DNA from: Elephas maximus indicus
Lineage: Eukaryota > Chordata > Mammalia > Proboscidea > Elephantidae
Length of the DNA stretch: 64,000 bases
Assembly (NCBI RefSeq): GCF_024166365.1
Contig: NC_064838.1
Location: 71,688,001-71,752,000, forward strand
Reading direction: 5' to 3'
Below the pieces are notes generated by a model. It made no database searches and had not been told where the DNA came from. It was given only the letters and a program-made list of their open reading frames with translations. The stretch's first letter is position 1, and every line of letters begins with the position of its first letter. Positions 1-11,313 of this stretch are shown piece by piece. The position numbers and the translations under genes were made by a program.

Positions 1-1992
<1,992 letters not shown>

Positions 1993-2068
1993 AGGAGAGC
2001 CACCTCCTCCCAGTAACGCCCCTGGAGAGGAACTTGGCGGCCTCGCTCGCCTGCACACACTCGCGCAC

Positions 2069-2077
2069 TCAGGCCAT
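2069..2077 (-). other. Minimal two-codon upstream ORF (Met-Ala-stop)
   Basis: On the coding strand ACG-ATG-GCC-TGA gives an ATG with A at -3 and G at +4, an optimal Kozak context, followed by one alanine codon and a stop. It lies about 170 bases upstream of the MAGI1 ATG. If the transcript includes it, it could hold back scanning ribosomes. Confidence 0.4.
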
Positions 2078-2218
2078 CGTCAAACAAACTTTCTGGGCTT
2101 CCCCACCGAGCCTGCACGGGCGCCCGCGCGCTTTGTTTGCGTTCCGGTGCCTCTCGGTCCACGTCCGGGCGCCCGATCGCGCTCGCTCGGACCAGAGTCC
2201 ACTCTACGCCGCTCCGGG

Positions 2219-2272
2219 TTTTTTTTTGGTTTTTTTTTTTTTTCCTTCCTTCCTTTCTTTCTTGCCTTTTAG
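2219..2272 (+). other. Polypyrimidine tract ending in AG
   Basis: The plus strand has about 50 bases of T/C-rich sequence ending CTTTTAG, followed by AAATGCGG. It looks like a strong 3' splice acceptor on the antisense strand, or simply a purine-rich stretch in the MAGI1 5' region. No matching antisense exon can be shown. Confidence 0.3.
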
Positions 2273-2530
2273 AAATGCGGAGCCTCCTCCTTGCCTCCCG
2301 CCCGGCTCGTCCTTCCTCGCTGGCCGGCTGCTCCCGAGGTGGGGCAAGCCCTGCCAGCCCAGTTGCAGGGAGCCCTGGAGACGCGGCGGCGCAGCGGCGC
2401 TGAGGGGGAGGACAGCAGGGAAGTGCCCGCGGCCCCTTTAAGCAGATACAAAGGCTCGGCTTGTTTTGTTACATTTCATTCTATTCCGCGCCGCCGAGCG
2501 CAGCGAAGCGGCCGGCGGGAGGAGACGCGC

Positions 2531-2540
2531 GCGCATGCGC
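2531..2540. promoter_or_regulatory. NRF1-type palindrome
   Basis: GCGCATGCGC is a perfect palindrome matching the core of the NRF1 consensus, a typical CpG-island promoter element. It sits about 630 bases upstream of the start codon. Confidence 0.6.
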
Positions 2541-2596
2541 CCCGCGGCCGCCTGCCATCCGGCCCGCCCCGCCTCTCCTTCCCTGAGCGAAAGAGT

Positions 2597-2615
2597 CCAA
2601 CGGGCTTCCCGTTGG
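2597..2615. promoter_or_regulatory. Inverted CCAACGGG/CCCGTTGG dyad
   Basis: Two perfect 8-bp arms are separated by CTT. Each arm contains CAACGG, fitting the MYB-type YAAC(G/T)G core, so two sites face each other. Binding is inferred only from the motif. Confidence 0.45.
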
Positions 2616-2728
2616 GTCCTAAAGCCGAGCCTGAGAGCAGCCGACTGCCGCCCTCCTCCCCTTCGCACACCGCTGAGCGTCCTCCTCCTTTTCTTTCCGA
2701 GGCGTAGACCCAGCAGCTCCTTTTAGGG

Positions 2729-2784
2729 TTCAGGTTAAAGGATGGTAATTCGCCTCCTACTTTCCAGAACTTAAAAAATATATA
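2729..2784 (+). repeat. Copy A of a 55-bp diverged direct repeat
   Basis: The segment from 'ttcaggttaaa' to 'agaacttaaaaaat' recurs at 4917-4970 in the same orientation with about 85% identity and a 3-base indel. The two copies bracket the minisatellite. Confidence 0.7.
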
Positions 2785-2885
2785 GGAAGAGCGCATGTAT
2801 TTCACTTAAACTGAAACTTTTGAAACATAAAGAATCTGACTTCGGGATTTTAAAACCGCTTCAAACAGGTGGGGGTTGGGGAGGC

Positions 2886-3862
2886 TCACACACTCCCCCC
2901 CGCGTTCACCCTCACCCCCGCGCTCACACACTCACCCCCGCGTTCACCCTCACCCCCGCGCTCACACACTCACCCCCGCGCTCACCCTCACCCCCGCGTT
3001 CACCCTCGCGCTCACGCTCACCCCCGCGCTCACCCTCACCCCCCCCGCGCTCACACACTCACCCTCGTGTTCACACTCACCCCCGCGCTCACCTTCACCC
3101 CCCCCGCGCTCACACACACACCCTCGCGCTCACACTCACCCCCGCGCTCACCCTCACCCCCCGCGCTCACACACTCACCCCCGCGCTCACCCTCACCCCC
3201 GCGTTCACCCTCGCGCTCACGCTCACCCCCGCGCTCACCCTCACCCCCCCGCGCTCACACACTCACCCTCGCGCTCACACTCACCCCCGCGCTCACCCTC
3301 ACCCCCCCGCGCTCACACACTCACCCTCGCGCTCACACTCACCCCCGCGCTAACCCTCACCCCCCCCGCGCTCACACACTCACCCCCGCGCTCACCCTCA
3401 CCCCCGCGTTCACCCTCGCGCTCACACTCACCCCCGCGCTAACCCTCACCCCCCCGCGCTCACACACACACCCTCGCACTCACACTCACCCCCAAGTTCA
3501 CGCTCACCCTCACCGCCGCGCTCACCCTCATCCCAGCTCCCACCCTCACCCCAGCTCCCACCCTCACCCCCGCGCTCACCCTCACCCCGGCGCTCACCCT
3601 CGCGCTCACTCACCCCCGCGCTCACACATTCCCCCCCGGGCTCACACTCACCCCCGCGCTCACACACTCACCCTCGCGCTCACACTCACCCCCGCGCTCA
3701 CACTCACCCCCGCTTTCACACACCCTCGCGCTCACACTCACCCCCGCTCTCACACTCACCCCCGCGTTCACTTTCACCCTCACCGCCGCGCTCACCCCCG
3801 CGTTCACACTCTCCCCCCGCGCTCACACACTCACCCTTGCGCTCACACTCACGCACTCACGC
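2886..3862. repeat. CpG-rich minisatellite with 205-bp higher-order period
   Basis: About 1 kb is built from variants of CTCACCCCCGCG, CTCACCCTCACC and CTCACACACTCACC. The rare variant 'gcgttcaccctcgcgctcac' recurs at 2996, 3201 and 3406, exactly 205 bp apart, and units 2996-3200 and 3201-3405 align along their whole length. Within them a 57-58-bp subunit recurs (for example 3256 and 3314). The third unit decays after about 100 bp and the right part is irregular. The minus strand (MAGI1 sense) is G-rich with GGGGGTGAGGG runs. All forward frames translate to His/Pro/Arg/Thr/Ser repeats and are not genes. Confidence 0.95.
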
Positions 3863-4689
3863 TGGCCCTAAGCCTCCTGCCGCCCTCGCCTGTGGCTGTG
3901 GATCACCTAGCCCGCTGTGTCCGCCCCCGACACTCCCAGCCAATTTCCCTCTAAACCCCTGAGACCCCCGGGAGGCGCGCCCTTGCTCCCCGCCGCCGTG
4001 TGCCCGCGGTTTCGCGTTCTGGCGGGGGATCTGCCAGGATCCCGGGAGCTACCAATCTGGGATCCCTGTGAGCCTCGCACGCCCCCATACGCCGTTAAAC
4101 TTTGGAGCCAACGTCATAGGACACAGGGAAAAATACAGGCGAGGGAGAGAAGCCCAGGGGCTGGAGGGGTTCGGACCTCCAACCCTCGTTTAAATGGCAT
4201 CTAGCTTTTTAACTGTCCTTCCAGAAGAGACTTCTGGAGTCTGTCATTTGCCCTGGACTCAAGGTACTGGCGGAGCCGGGAAGCCTGGGGACCCGCCCCG
4301 AGGCCAGGAGATAAGGATCGCCACGGAGTCTGGGGCATAGGCGCGCAGCCGCCACCTCTCAGAATTCGAGGCCCCAGGTCGCTCCACCTCGGGAGCCGCC
4401 CAGAGGCGGGGAGAGCGTGTGTCTGTCCGGTGAGGTTACAGAACCAGCTCGGCCGCAGGCAGGAGAAACACAGTCGCCACGAAGGCTGCCCTATCCAAAT
4501 ACTCCCTTGATGGGCCTGGGCGGTTAAGGACTTTCCCAAGCGGTTTCTTTTTCCTTTTAATGATTTATAACTTGATTATTCATCTTTAGTCACAGGAGAG
4601 AGTCCAAATGCTAAATAAGGGAGGTGAGTTGAGGGGACTGAGAGAGTGGTATGCCCCAGGGGTCAGGTTGAGAGCTGGGCTCCGGAGTG
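3863..4689. other. Upstream shoulder of the MAGI1 CpG island
   Basis: GC-rich, apparently unique DNA with scattered CpGs, falling to AT-rich sequence from about 4550. No gene is seen; it may carry distal promoter elements. Confidence 0.5.
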
Positions 4690-4890
4690 TTGTTTCCCGT
4701 GGTCCACTCTGTGCGACCTTGGGCAAGTTCCGTGGTCTCTCAGAGCCTTCATTTTCTGCCCTGTAAGAAGACTGTAACAGTACCTCACGGGGTCCTTGGG
4801 AGCGTTACATGGGAGAATACTTGTAAAGCAAATACTCGTCAAGTGGCATATAATAAAAGTATATTATTAGTAGTATTAATACTCAATTTG
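4690..4890 (+). mobile_element. MIR SINE
   Basis: Contains the MIR core 'gtgcgaccttgggcaagtt' followed by 'ctcagagccttcattttc', and ends in an AT-rich tail. Confidence 0.8.
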
Positions 4891-4916
4891 GAAAGGGAAA
4901 GGAATTCATTTGAGGT

Positions 4917-4970
4917 TTCAGGTTAAATGATGATAATTCATTTACTTTCTAGAACTTAAAAAATGTGTAA
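4917..4970 (+). repeat. Copy B of a 55-bp diverged direct repeat
   Basis: Pairs with 2729-2784 (see that entry). It follows directly on the MIR tail. Confidence 0.7.
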
Positions 4971-5022
4971 ACATATATTTAAATATCTTAAAGCACTTTT
5001 TTAGGATTCTATTTTATTATAG

Positions 5023-5172
5023 GGAGCCCTGGTGGCACAGGGGTTAAGAGATTTGCTGCTGACCAAAAGGTCAAATACACCAGCTGCTCCTTCGAAGCCC
5101 TATGGGGCAGTTCTGTTCTGTCCTATAGGGTCGCTATGAGTTGGGATTGACTTGAAGGCAATGGGTTTTATT
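5023..5172 (+). mobile_element. AfroSINE, short type
   Basis: Starts 'gagccctggtggcacag', carries 'ctatggggcagttctg' and ends 'aaggcaatgggttt'. The tRNA-derived head and RTE-like tail are both present. Confidence 0.92.
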
Positions 5173-5178
5173 CTTGCT

Positions 5179-5396
5179 AGAAGTCCCTGGGCGATGCAAA
5201 GGGTAATGCACTAGGCTGCTACCCTTAAGGGTTGGGGGTTTGAGTCCACCCCAAAAGCACCTCAGAAGAAAGGGTTGGAGATCTTTTTTCCGAAAAATCG
5301 GTCATTGAAAACCCCATGGAGCATACATAGTTCTACTCTGACACACGTGAAGTTGCCGTGAGTAGGAACTGACTCGACAGCAACTGGTTTGGTTTA
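5179..5396 (+). mobile_element. AfroSINE, long type
   Basis: Head 'agtccctgggcgatgcaaa', middle 'cacctcagaagaaag' and 'ccgaaaaatcggtcattg', tail 'gactcgacagcaactggttt'. The long type differs from the short one by this central segment. Confidence 0.9.
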
Positions 5397-5545
5397 TCCA
5401 AGAAAAGAATGTTGATGCTTCTCTCTTGGAATATCCAGAACTTAAAATCTTATTGCCTCCTTGTGTTTCTGAAAGGAGGTGGCCAATTTCCCGTGGCCCT
5501 CCTTGGTGAGGGGCGCGTCCTTCATCTCCAGCCTCTTTTCTCAGA

Positions 5546-5696
5546 AGGAGGTCCCCAGGTGGCACAAATGATTTGTGCTTGACTGCTAATCCACTAGCCG
5601 CTTTCTGGAAACCCTACAGGGCAATTCCAGTCTGTCCTGTAGGGTGGCTGTGAGTCGGAATTGACTTGACGCCAACAGACTTGGTTTTTGGTTTGG
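5546..5696 (+). mobile_element. AfroSINE, internally deleted
   Basis: Head 'ggtccccaggtggcac', then 'ggaaaccctacagggcaatt' and tail 'gtcggaattgacttgacgcc'. Confidence 0.88.
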
Positions 5697-5865
5697 TACT
5701 AACATAAAGGTTAGTGGTTCGAACTCACCCAGGGGTGCGGTGGAGGAAAGGCCTGGAACCTGCTTGCGTAAAGACTACCGTCAAGAAACCCCAATGAGGC
5801 AGTTCCACTCTCTAACACATATGGCCGCCACGAGTCCAAGACGATGGGTTGGTTGGTTGATTGTC
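5697..5865 (+). mobile_element. AfroSINE long type, 5'-truncated
   Basis: Begins within the B-box region ('gtggttcgaactcaccc') and runs through 'ggaaaggcctggaacctgc' to 'gagtccaagacgatgggtt'. It abuts the previous copy. Confidence 0.8.
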
Positions 5866-6069
5866 TCAGAAACAACTGGTTTGTTCCAAACCTGTGGAAC
5901 AGAATCTTATGGGGAGCTTCAGTAGGATCCTAAACTCAACCCCAGGTCCAGCCATCCCGAATGTCAGGGAGAGGGTCTCTCATCTGGATTTTTAAGGTGC
6001 CCCCAAGTGGTGCTGTTACACAATGTTGAGGACCACGGCTCTAGCACCATAATTCCTAAACAATTTTTT

Positions 6070-6175
6070 TAGTATAAAGCTGTGTATGGTTCATCTTCCT
6101 CTGGAGTGTACGCTCTGGGAGAGCAGGAAATTTGGCGGTTGTGTTTACTGATGTATTCCCAGTTCCTAAAACAGT
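6070..6175 (+). mobile_element. L2 LINE 3' region, part 1
   Basis: Matches the L2 pattern 'cctctggagtgtacgctctgggagagcagg' in substance; it continues at 6385-6430 after the SINE. Confidence 0.65.
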
Positions 6176-6373
6176 GCCTCACTCAAGCAGCTTCTGTCTC
6201 ATGGTTACCCCATTGTATTTCAGAGTAGAACTGTGCTCCACAGGATTTTCATGGCTGTGACCTTTTGGAAGCAGGTCACCAGGCCTTTCTTCTGAGGTGC
6301 CTCTAGGTGAGTTCAAACCACCAATCTTTAAGTTAGTACCCGAGCACTTAACTGTTAGCACCATGCAGAGGCT
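6176..6373 (-). mobile_element. AfroSINE long type, nested in L2
   Basis: In reverse: 'cagagtagaactgtgctccac', 'ctgaggtgcctctag', 'accatgcagaggctcct'. Near-identical duplications cctaaaacagt (6165-6175) and cctagaacagt (6374-6384) flank it. Confidence 0.9.
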
Positions 6374-6384
6374 CCTAGAACAGT

Positions 6385-6430
6385 ACTTGGTACCTAGTAA
6401 ATGCTCATGTATTGGTTGAATGAATATTCC
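6385..6430 (+). mobile_element. L2 LINE 3' end, part 2
   Basis: Ends 'tagtaaatgctcatgtattggttgaatgaat', the usual L2 3' terminus, and completes the element interrupted by the SINE. Confidence 0.65.
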
Positions 6431-6600
6431 CAGAAAAATGCACATTTTCACCTCCCATGTTAGAGGGGAATCCCAGATTACCTTACAAATTACTAGTAAG
6501 CTTGATCCTGCGGGTTCCGCCCACCCCCTCCCCCACTCCATAGTCCAGTAAAGACTGATTGCTAGCTAGGAATTCCTCCACCTCCCTAGAATCAGCACCT

Positions 6601-6744
6601 CTGGACTCCCGCCCCTGCATGGGTAGTCTAGGGGCTGTGCAGGGCCATCTGGACTCCCGCCCCTGCATGGGTAGTCTAGGGGCTGTGCAGGGCCATCTGG
6701 ACTCCCGCCCCTGCATGGGTAGTCTAGGGGCTGTGCAGGGCCAG
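6601..6744. repeat. 48-bp tandem repeat, three copies
   Basis: Units start at 6601, 6649 and 6697 and are identical except for the last base of unit 3. Forty-eight is divisible by three, so both strands keep an open frame with a 16-residue period. The sequence around the array is not repeated and shows no exon features. Confidence 0.97.
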
Positions 6745-7439
6745 GTGCTTCTGGACTCCTCCCACTGTGGTGCTGCCATCTTCCTTCTCCAGGATTCCAG
6801 GTGTCCCTGCACCTAAGAGGGAAATGGATGTGGCCTTTAGCACACTTCAGGATTTAAATGTGGAGTAACCCCAGGAGAAGAAGTACATTGGAGTACAGAG
6901 TGCAGGATGGAGAAAGGAATAGGGAGACAGGAAATAATTCAAGCCTCCGAAGCAGCCAAAGCTGCCGGTTTTGAAGCATTAGTTATATGTTTGCAAACTC
7001 TCTTGCCCTTTTCTCACTTCTGCTGTTTTTTCTGTTTCAGCTGATCTGGTTCCTACGTCCCAGACCGGAAACCCCTTCAGAGCAGAAATCGTATCTGCCC
7101 TACCCAACTTATGAATCCTCAGAACCTAAAACAACCCTTGATGGAGACTGTGCTCCATACGCACTTACTGAATAATTGAATGAATGGATGAAATTTGATG
7201 TTAAACTGTTTAACTTGTGGCCTTTGACGCAAAGCCAATTTTTATATTTAGTGGCTAGAACCGAGGTATTTGTAGGTTATTTTCTTGGAAGAGTTTGAAG
7301 TGAATTTTTCTTGAATAGGTATAAGGTGGGACCCTGGTGTCCAGGTATCTCTCATTTATGCCATGACTTTGGCAGTACATTCCGATGGGGAGAATAATAC
7401 CGTGAAGTTCATAACTTTGACGTTTACCTGTGTACCAGG
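6745..7439. other. Intergenic DNA without identified features
   Basis: Apparently unique AT-leaning sequence. A pyrimidine-rich stretch near 7007-7040 ends in CAG but no supported exon follows. Confidence 0.4.
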
Positions 7440-7505
7440 ATCATTATGGGTATCATTTAATCCTCACAGCAGCCACATAAGGTAGATGTTATAACTGACC
7501 AAGAG
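7440..7505 (+). mobile_element. MIR fragment, left of LTR
   Basis: 'atcatttaatcctcacagca' is MIR-like. The MIR resumes after the LTR at 7879-8005 ('aaggtcacagagcttgg'). Confidence 0.6.
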
Positions 7506-7878
7506 TGTTATGAACTGAACTGTGTCTCCCCAAAATATGTGTTGAATTCCTGGTCCTTGTACCTGTGGATGTTTGGAAATGGATTTTTCTTTTGTTATGT
7601 TAATGAGGTCATACCAGAATACGGTGGATCCTAAACCTAATCACTTCTGAATTAGAAAAAGACCCAGACACACGCAGGGAAGGCAGACACCAAGGAACTC
7701 CAAGGAACACCAAGAATCCCCAACAGACACCAGAAACTAGGAGAGAGGCTCACAGAAGGAATTAATATCGTCAAGACCCTAATTTGGACTTTTCGTCACC
7801 AGAACTGTGGGAAAATAAATTTCTGTTCTTTTAAAGCCACTCACGTGTGGTATTTCTGTTACAGCAGCAACTAAGACA
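7506..7878 (+). mobile_element. Solo LTR, MaLR (MLT1-like)
   Basis: Starts 'tgttatgaactgaactgtg', contains 'ccagaactgtgggaaaataaa' (the LTR polyadenylation region) and ends 'caactaagaca'. No internal retroviral sequence is attached. Confidence 0.8.
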
Positions 7879-8005
7879 CTGACTTTGCAGTTAAGGGAGG
7901 GAAGTGAAGAAATACCCAAGGTCACAGAGCTTGGACATGACAAAGCCAGGATATGAACCCAGAAGCATGACCCAAAGCCCCTGCTCTGAGCCACTTCACT
8001 ATGAG
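7879..8005 (+). mobile_element. MIR fragment, right of LTR
   Basis: 'cccaaggtcacagagcttgg' and 'ggatatgaacccagaagc' are MIR 3' half patterns. Confidence 0.65.
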
Positions 8006-8903
8006 ATGTAGGATATGGGCACCTACTTTTAGCACATTTGGTAAGAGTATATTTTGGCTCTTGAGTCTGCCACATAGTGTATGCACAGTAATTAATCACC
8101 CTCTTTGTCTCTTCCCTTTAATCTGAAGGAATACAGTATTCCACTCAGGAACCCAATTTCCTGTTCCCCATCTGTGGGCTCTGAAGATGGAATAATTTCC
8201 TGGAATGTAAAGAGGATTAATTTGCAAACATGTCTAACGTGTTTGGAAATCTGTGGGCTGTGGCACAGGTGAAGAGGCAAACGTTCTTAGACCGTTATTG
8301 AGGAGGTATTTCAACAACACTCTTAATAAACAGTGGATGCAGATGAAAAATAAACTGTGACACCCAACAAACTCTCAACAGATAAAGATCTTGTTTTCAT
8401 TCAGTAGTTCTACTTGGAGGGTTGAAAAATAAAAAACACAAATATGAAATGTGTATTTCTCCTCCTTGTGCCAAATTTGTTTCTTTCCAAAGTTTTCCAG
8501 TTGTGATTAAAGAAGTATATAACTGGTATTTAAGATGGTATTTTACCTCATTTTTCTGAAAATATGAGGATGGAAATAAATTGTTCAGCTGTAGGGCAAA
8601 GAAAGAAATAGGTTATATTTCTGTGTTTGAAGAATGCTAGCAAGAGGCATTAATCAGAGATAGGGAATTTAAATACTTCGTATACAATAAGGTAACTGAC
8701 TCCAAACTGGTGGTTTAAAACAGAAGACAGGTCGGGGAGGCTTAACCCAGTAGTTCAGGTAGAAGGTAGATAGCAAAGCAACATTTTCATAATTATTTCC
8801 TGGAAGCATTTTTATGTTTCACTTGATAACTTGTTCCTTTCCTCATCAGGGAGGCAGATAGGTGGTTTCCTCTGCCCACGGTATTCCTCCCGTTAATACT
8901 TCC

Positions 8904-8944
8904 AACTAAAAAAAAAAAAAAAATTTTTTTTTTTTTTTTAACTA
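8904..8944. repeat. A16T16 dyad flanked by aacta direct repeats
   Basis: Sixteen A are followed directly by sixteen T, with aacta at 8904-8908 and 8940-8944. Two similar structures occur at 14864-14906 and 26145-26194. Confidence 0.85.
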
Positions 8945-9675
8945 CGCAAGAGTAAATACAATGTTAGTGTTTGTGACCTTTCAAGACATCACATGTGAAC
9001 TATTATTTTTATACCCCAGAGAAGGAACTCCAGAAAGAGGGTTTAAATCCTACCTCATATTCTGATTCATTTACATGGGAAACGTGGATACTGATAACTT
9101 TTGGAATTAGATGTCAGATCTGAGGTACGATGTAGGAACCAAGAGACCCACGGATTTTATAATGGGAATCGCTCCTAGAATTTCCCAAGTGGTGGAGCTG
9201 TCTAAAATACTGAGTGTCTCAAATATGCACATCCTCCTGCATAATTCCATGGAAAGTACACCTGATGATGTTGCTGATTTCCTCGAGAGCAGGAAATTTG
9301 CATTTCTGAGGCTAGACATTGCACTTCTCTTATTCGATCTTCCATCAACTCTGTAACAATAATTTGAATATGGTAGATGCGTAAGAAATACAGGGTTTTA
9401 TTATGGAAGGTGTTTGCCATTTGATATTTCTTCCTCTTGCTTGTTTTACATCTTTATCACACGAAACAGAACTGAACAGGAGAGGAGGGAAATGCATGTT
9501 GACACCAAGGGCGGAATGACTGTATTTTTAAAAATACAATAACAGGATTTTTTGTGAGACAGTAAAAAAATAGATAAGTAAAAGGCAGTATTAATTTAAT
9601 TAAGCCATCCAAAATTCTATTACCAAGAGATAACTGCTTTAAACATTTGTGTGTATTTCCTCCTGGACTTTTGCC

Positions 9676-9708
9676 AGTGCAAACACGCACACACAGACAC
9701 ACACACAC
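9676..9708. repeat. Imperfect (CA)n microsatellite
   Basis: Alternating CA with G interruptions (acacgcacacacagacacac). Confidence 0.85.
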
Positions 9709-10162
9709 TCTACCCCTAAGTTCTTCTCCCTCATTATCTTTCCATTTGAGATATACAGTTAATTTATAGAATGATTTTTTTTTTTACTCACCAATGTCAT
9801 CAATTTCCTATTTGGTAGTATAGATCTACGCTTATCACTTTCAATAGCTAAAATTCCATGTTTGAATGTTCCAGAATGTTTTTAACCAATGCCCTATTAA
9901 TGACCATTCCAGGATTCAAAATAGGGTTTAATTAAAAATTAGTAGTACAGCGTTTTTGGTTGCCAGTGACAGAAAGCCAGTTCAGCTAGCTTAAAAAAAA
10001 AAGAAAATTTGTTACACCATATAACTGGCAAGATCAATGGAGAAACTAAGTTTTCAACATGGCTGGAATAAGAGGTTCAAGCGATGCTGTTAGTTTTCTC
10101 TCTCCATCCCTTGGTTCTACTTTATTCTGTATGTTACCCTCGTTCTCTCCGTTCAGCCAGGA

Positions 10163-10331
10163 GGAGTCCCTGGCTAGCGCAGCAGTTAATGCACTTGACT
10201 GCTAACCTAAAGGATGGAAGTTGGAGTCCACCCAGAGGCACCTCAGAAGAAAAGCCTGGCTATCTACTTCTGAAAAATCAGCCATTGGGAACCCTGTGGA
10301 GCACAGGACCACTGTGACACACACGGGGTCA
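10163..10331 (+). mobile_element. AfroSINE, long type
   Basis: Head 'aggagtccctggctagcgca', middle 'ggcacctcagaagaaaagcc' and 'ctgaaaaatcagccattgg'; the tail is eroded. Confidence 0.88.
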
Positions 10332-10889
10332 GTTTACATTGTCCAGGTTTAGTATTCCCAGCACAGTAGATGGGAAAAGCATCCAGAGAAACTTAGTAAA
10401 GCAATTTAATTATTGAAGTCGAGGTAGAGTCTGCCTACTGTTTTGGGCTTTGACATTAACACAAGTGAGTCAAAAGCATCATCATCTACCTCATCTAGCC
10501 TCAATAAGTGTATTCAGGTTTGAGATTATTCAGCGAAACCTCATCAAGGCGAATTCCTCTGCCCCCTCATATCAGGGCTGCCTTCTCTGCAGTTAACTAA
10601 AAAAAAAAGTTCCAAGAATTCAAAGGCAGTAGAAGTTTGATTTCAATCAAAGCTGCAGTGGTCGGCCCACATCTTTGTAGATATTTTGAAGATACTCTGA
10701 AGCTGGCAACAGTGCAGGATGAACGTTTACGATAGAAGCCAGTCAAGTACTATATTTGTTTAATACAAATGGTTTGTTTAATCACATAATATCCATTCAA
10801 ATGTTCTAAAATGAGTCTTAAGTTTCTTTGAGGCTAAGCTGAAAATGAGAAATATTCTCTTTCATTTAGGCACATTGACAGTGGGTAGA

Positions 10890-10948
10890 TTGTTTTCATT
10901 TATTCATTCAACAAATACTGATTAAATATTTATTTTGTCAATCCTTCT
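10890..10948 (-). mobile_element. L2 3' end, split by LTR
   Basis: 'tttattcattcaacaaatac' is the reverse of the L2 3' end; possible continuation lies after 11313. Confidence 0.55.
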
Positions 10949-11313
10949 GTCTTAGTTTCCTAGTGCTGATGTAAGAGAAACAACACAAGTGGGTGGCTTT
11001 AAAGAACAACAGTTTATTTTCTCATAGTTATGGAGGCAAAGTCCAAATCAGGTTCTCGGTTGTGGGTAGCCTCCGGTTCCTTGGTTGCCTGGCTAATAGA
11101 CAGTCCTCACGTGTGTGCTTGTCTCTGTGTCTAATCTGCTCTTTTTGTAACTCAGAAGTGATTAGATTTAGGACCCGACCTACTTGGGTTGGTAATTAAC
11201 ATAACAAAGTTTGGTTTCCACACAGGATGTGTGACACACAGGATTACATCCACAGATACAATGGTTAGGATTCCAATACGTATTTTGTGGGGAACACGAT
11301 TTAATCCATAACA
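10949..11313 (-). mobile_element. Solo LTR, MaLR-like
   Basis: In plus orientation it begins 'tgtcttagtttcctagtgct' and ends 'atttaatccataaca', the reversed MaLR LTR pattern, TG...CA bounded. Clear 5-bp duplications are not preserved. Confidence 0.75.

Larger units (their letters stand above)
8006..10162. other. Intergenic DNA, mostly unassigned
   Basis: AT-rich sequence without a recognisable gene. It includes an A16T16 dyad at 8908-8939, a (CA)-rich tract at 9676-9708 and, near 9960-10060, a diverged segment that looks like an old dispersed repeat of unknown family. Confidence 0.4.

Noticed and set aside
2916-3862. CRISPR-like or telomeric array
   Set aside because: Units are contiguous without spacers and are not TTAGGG; the window is mammalian.
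2820-3954. Long plus-strand open frames (177-361 residues) in three registers
   Set aside because: They translate the minisatellite into His/Pro/Arg/Thr/Ser repeats. All three frames are open because the repeat lacks stop-forming triplets; there is no start, splice or domain evidence.
6483-6816. Open frames on both strands over the 48-bp repeat
   Set aside because: They follow from a unit length divisible by three without stops; no homology or exon structure.
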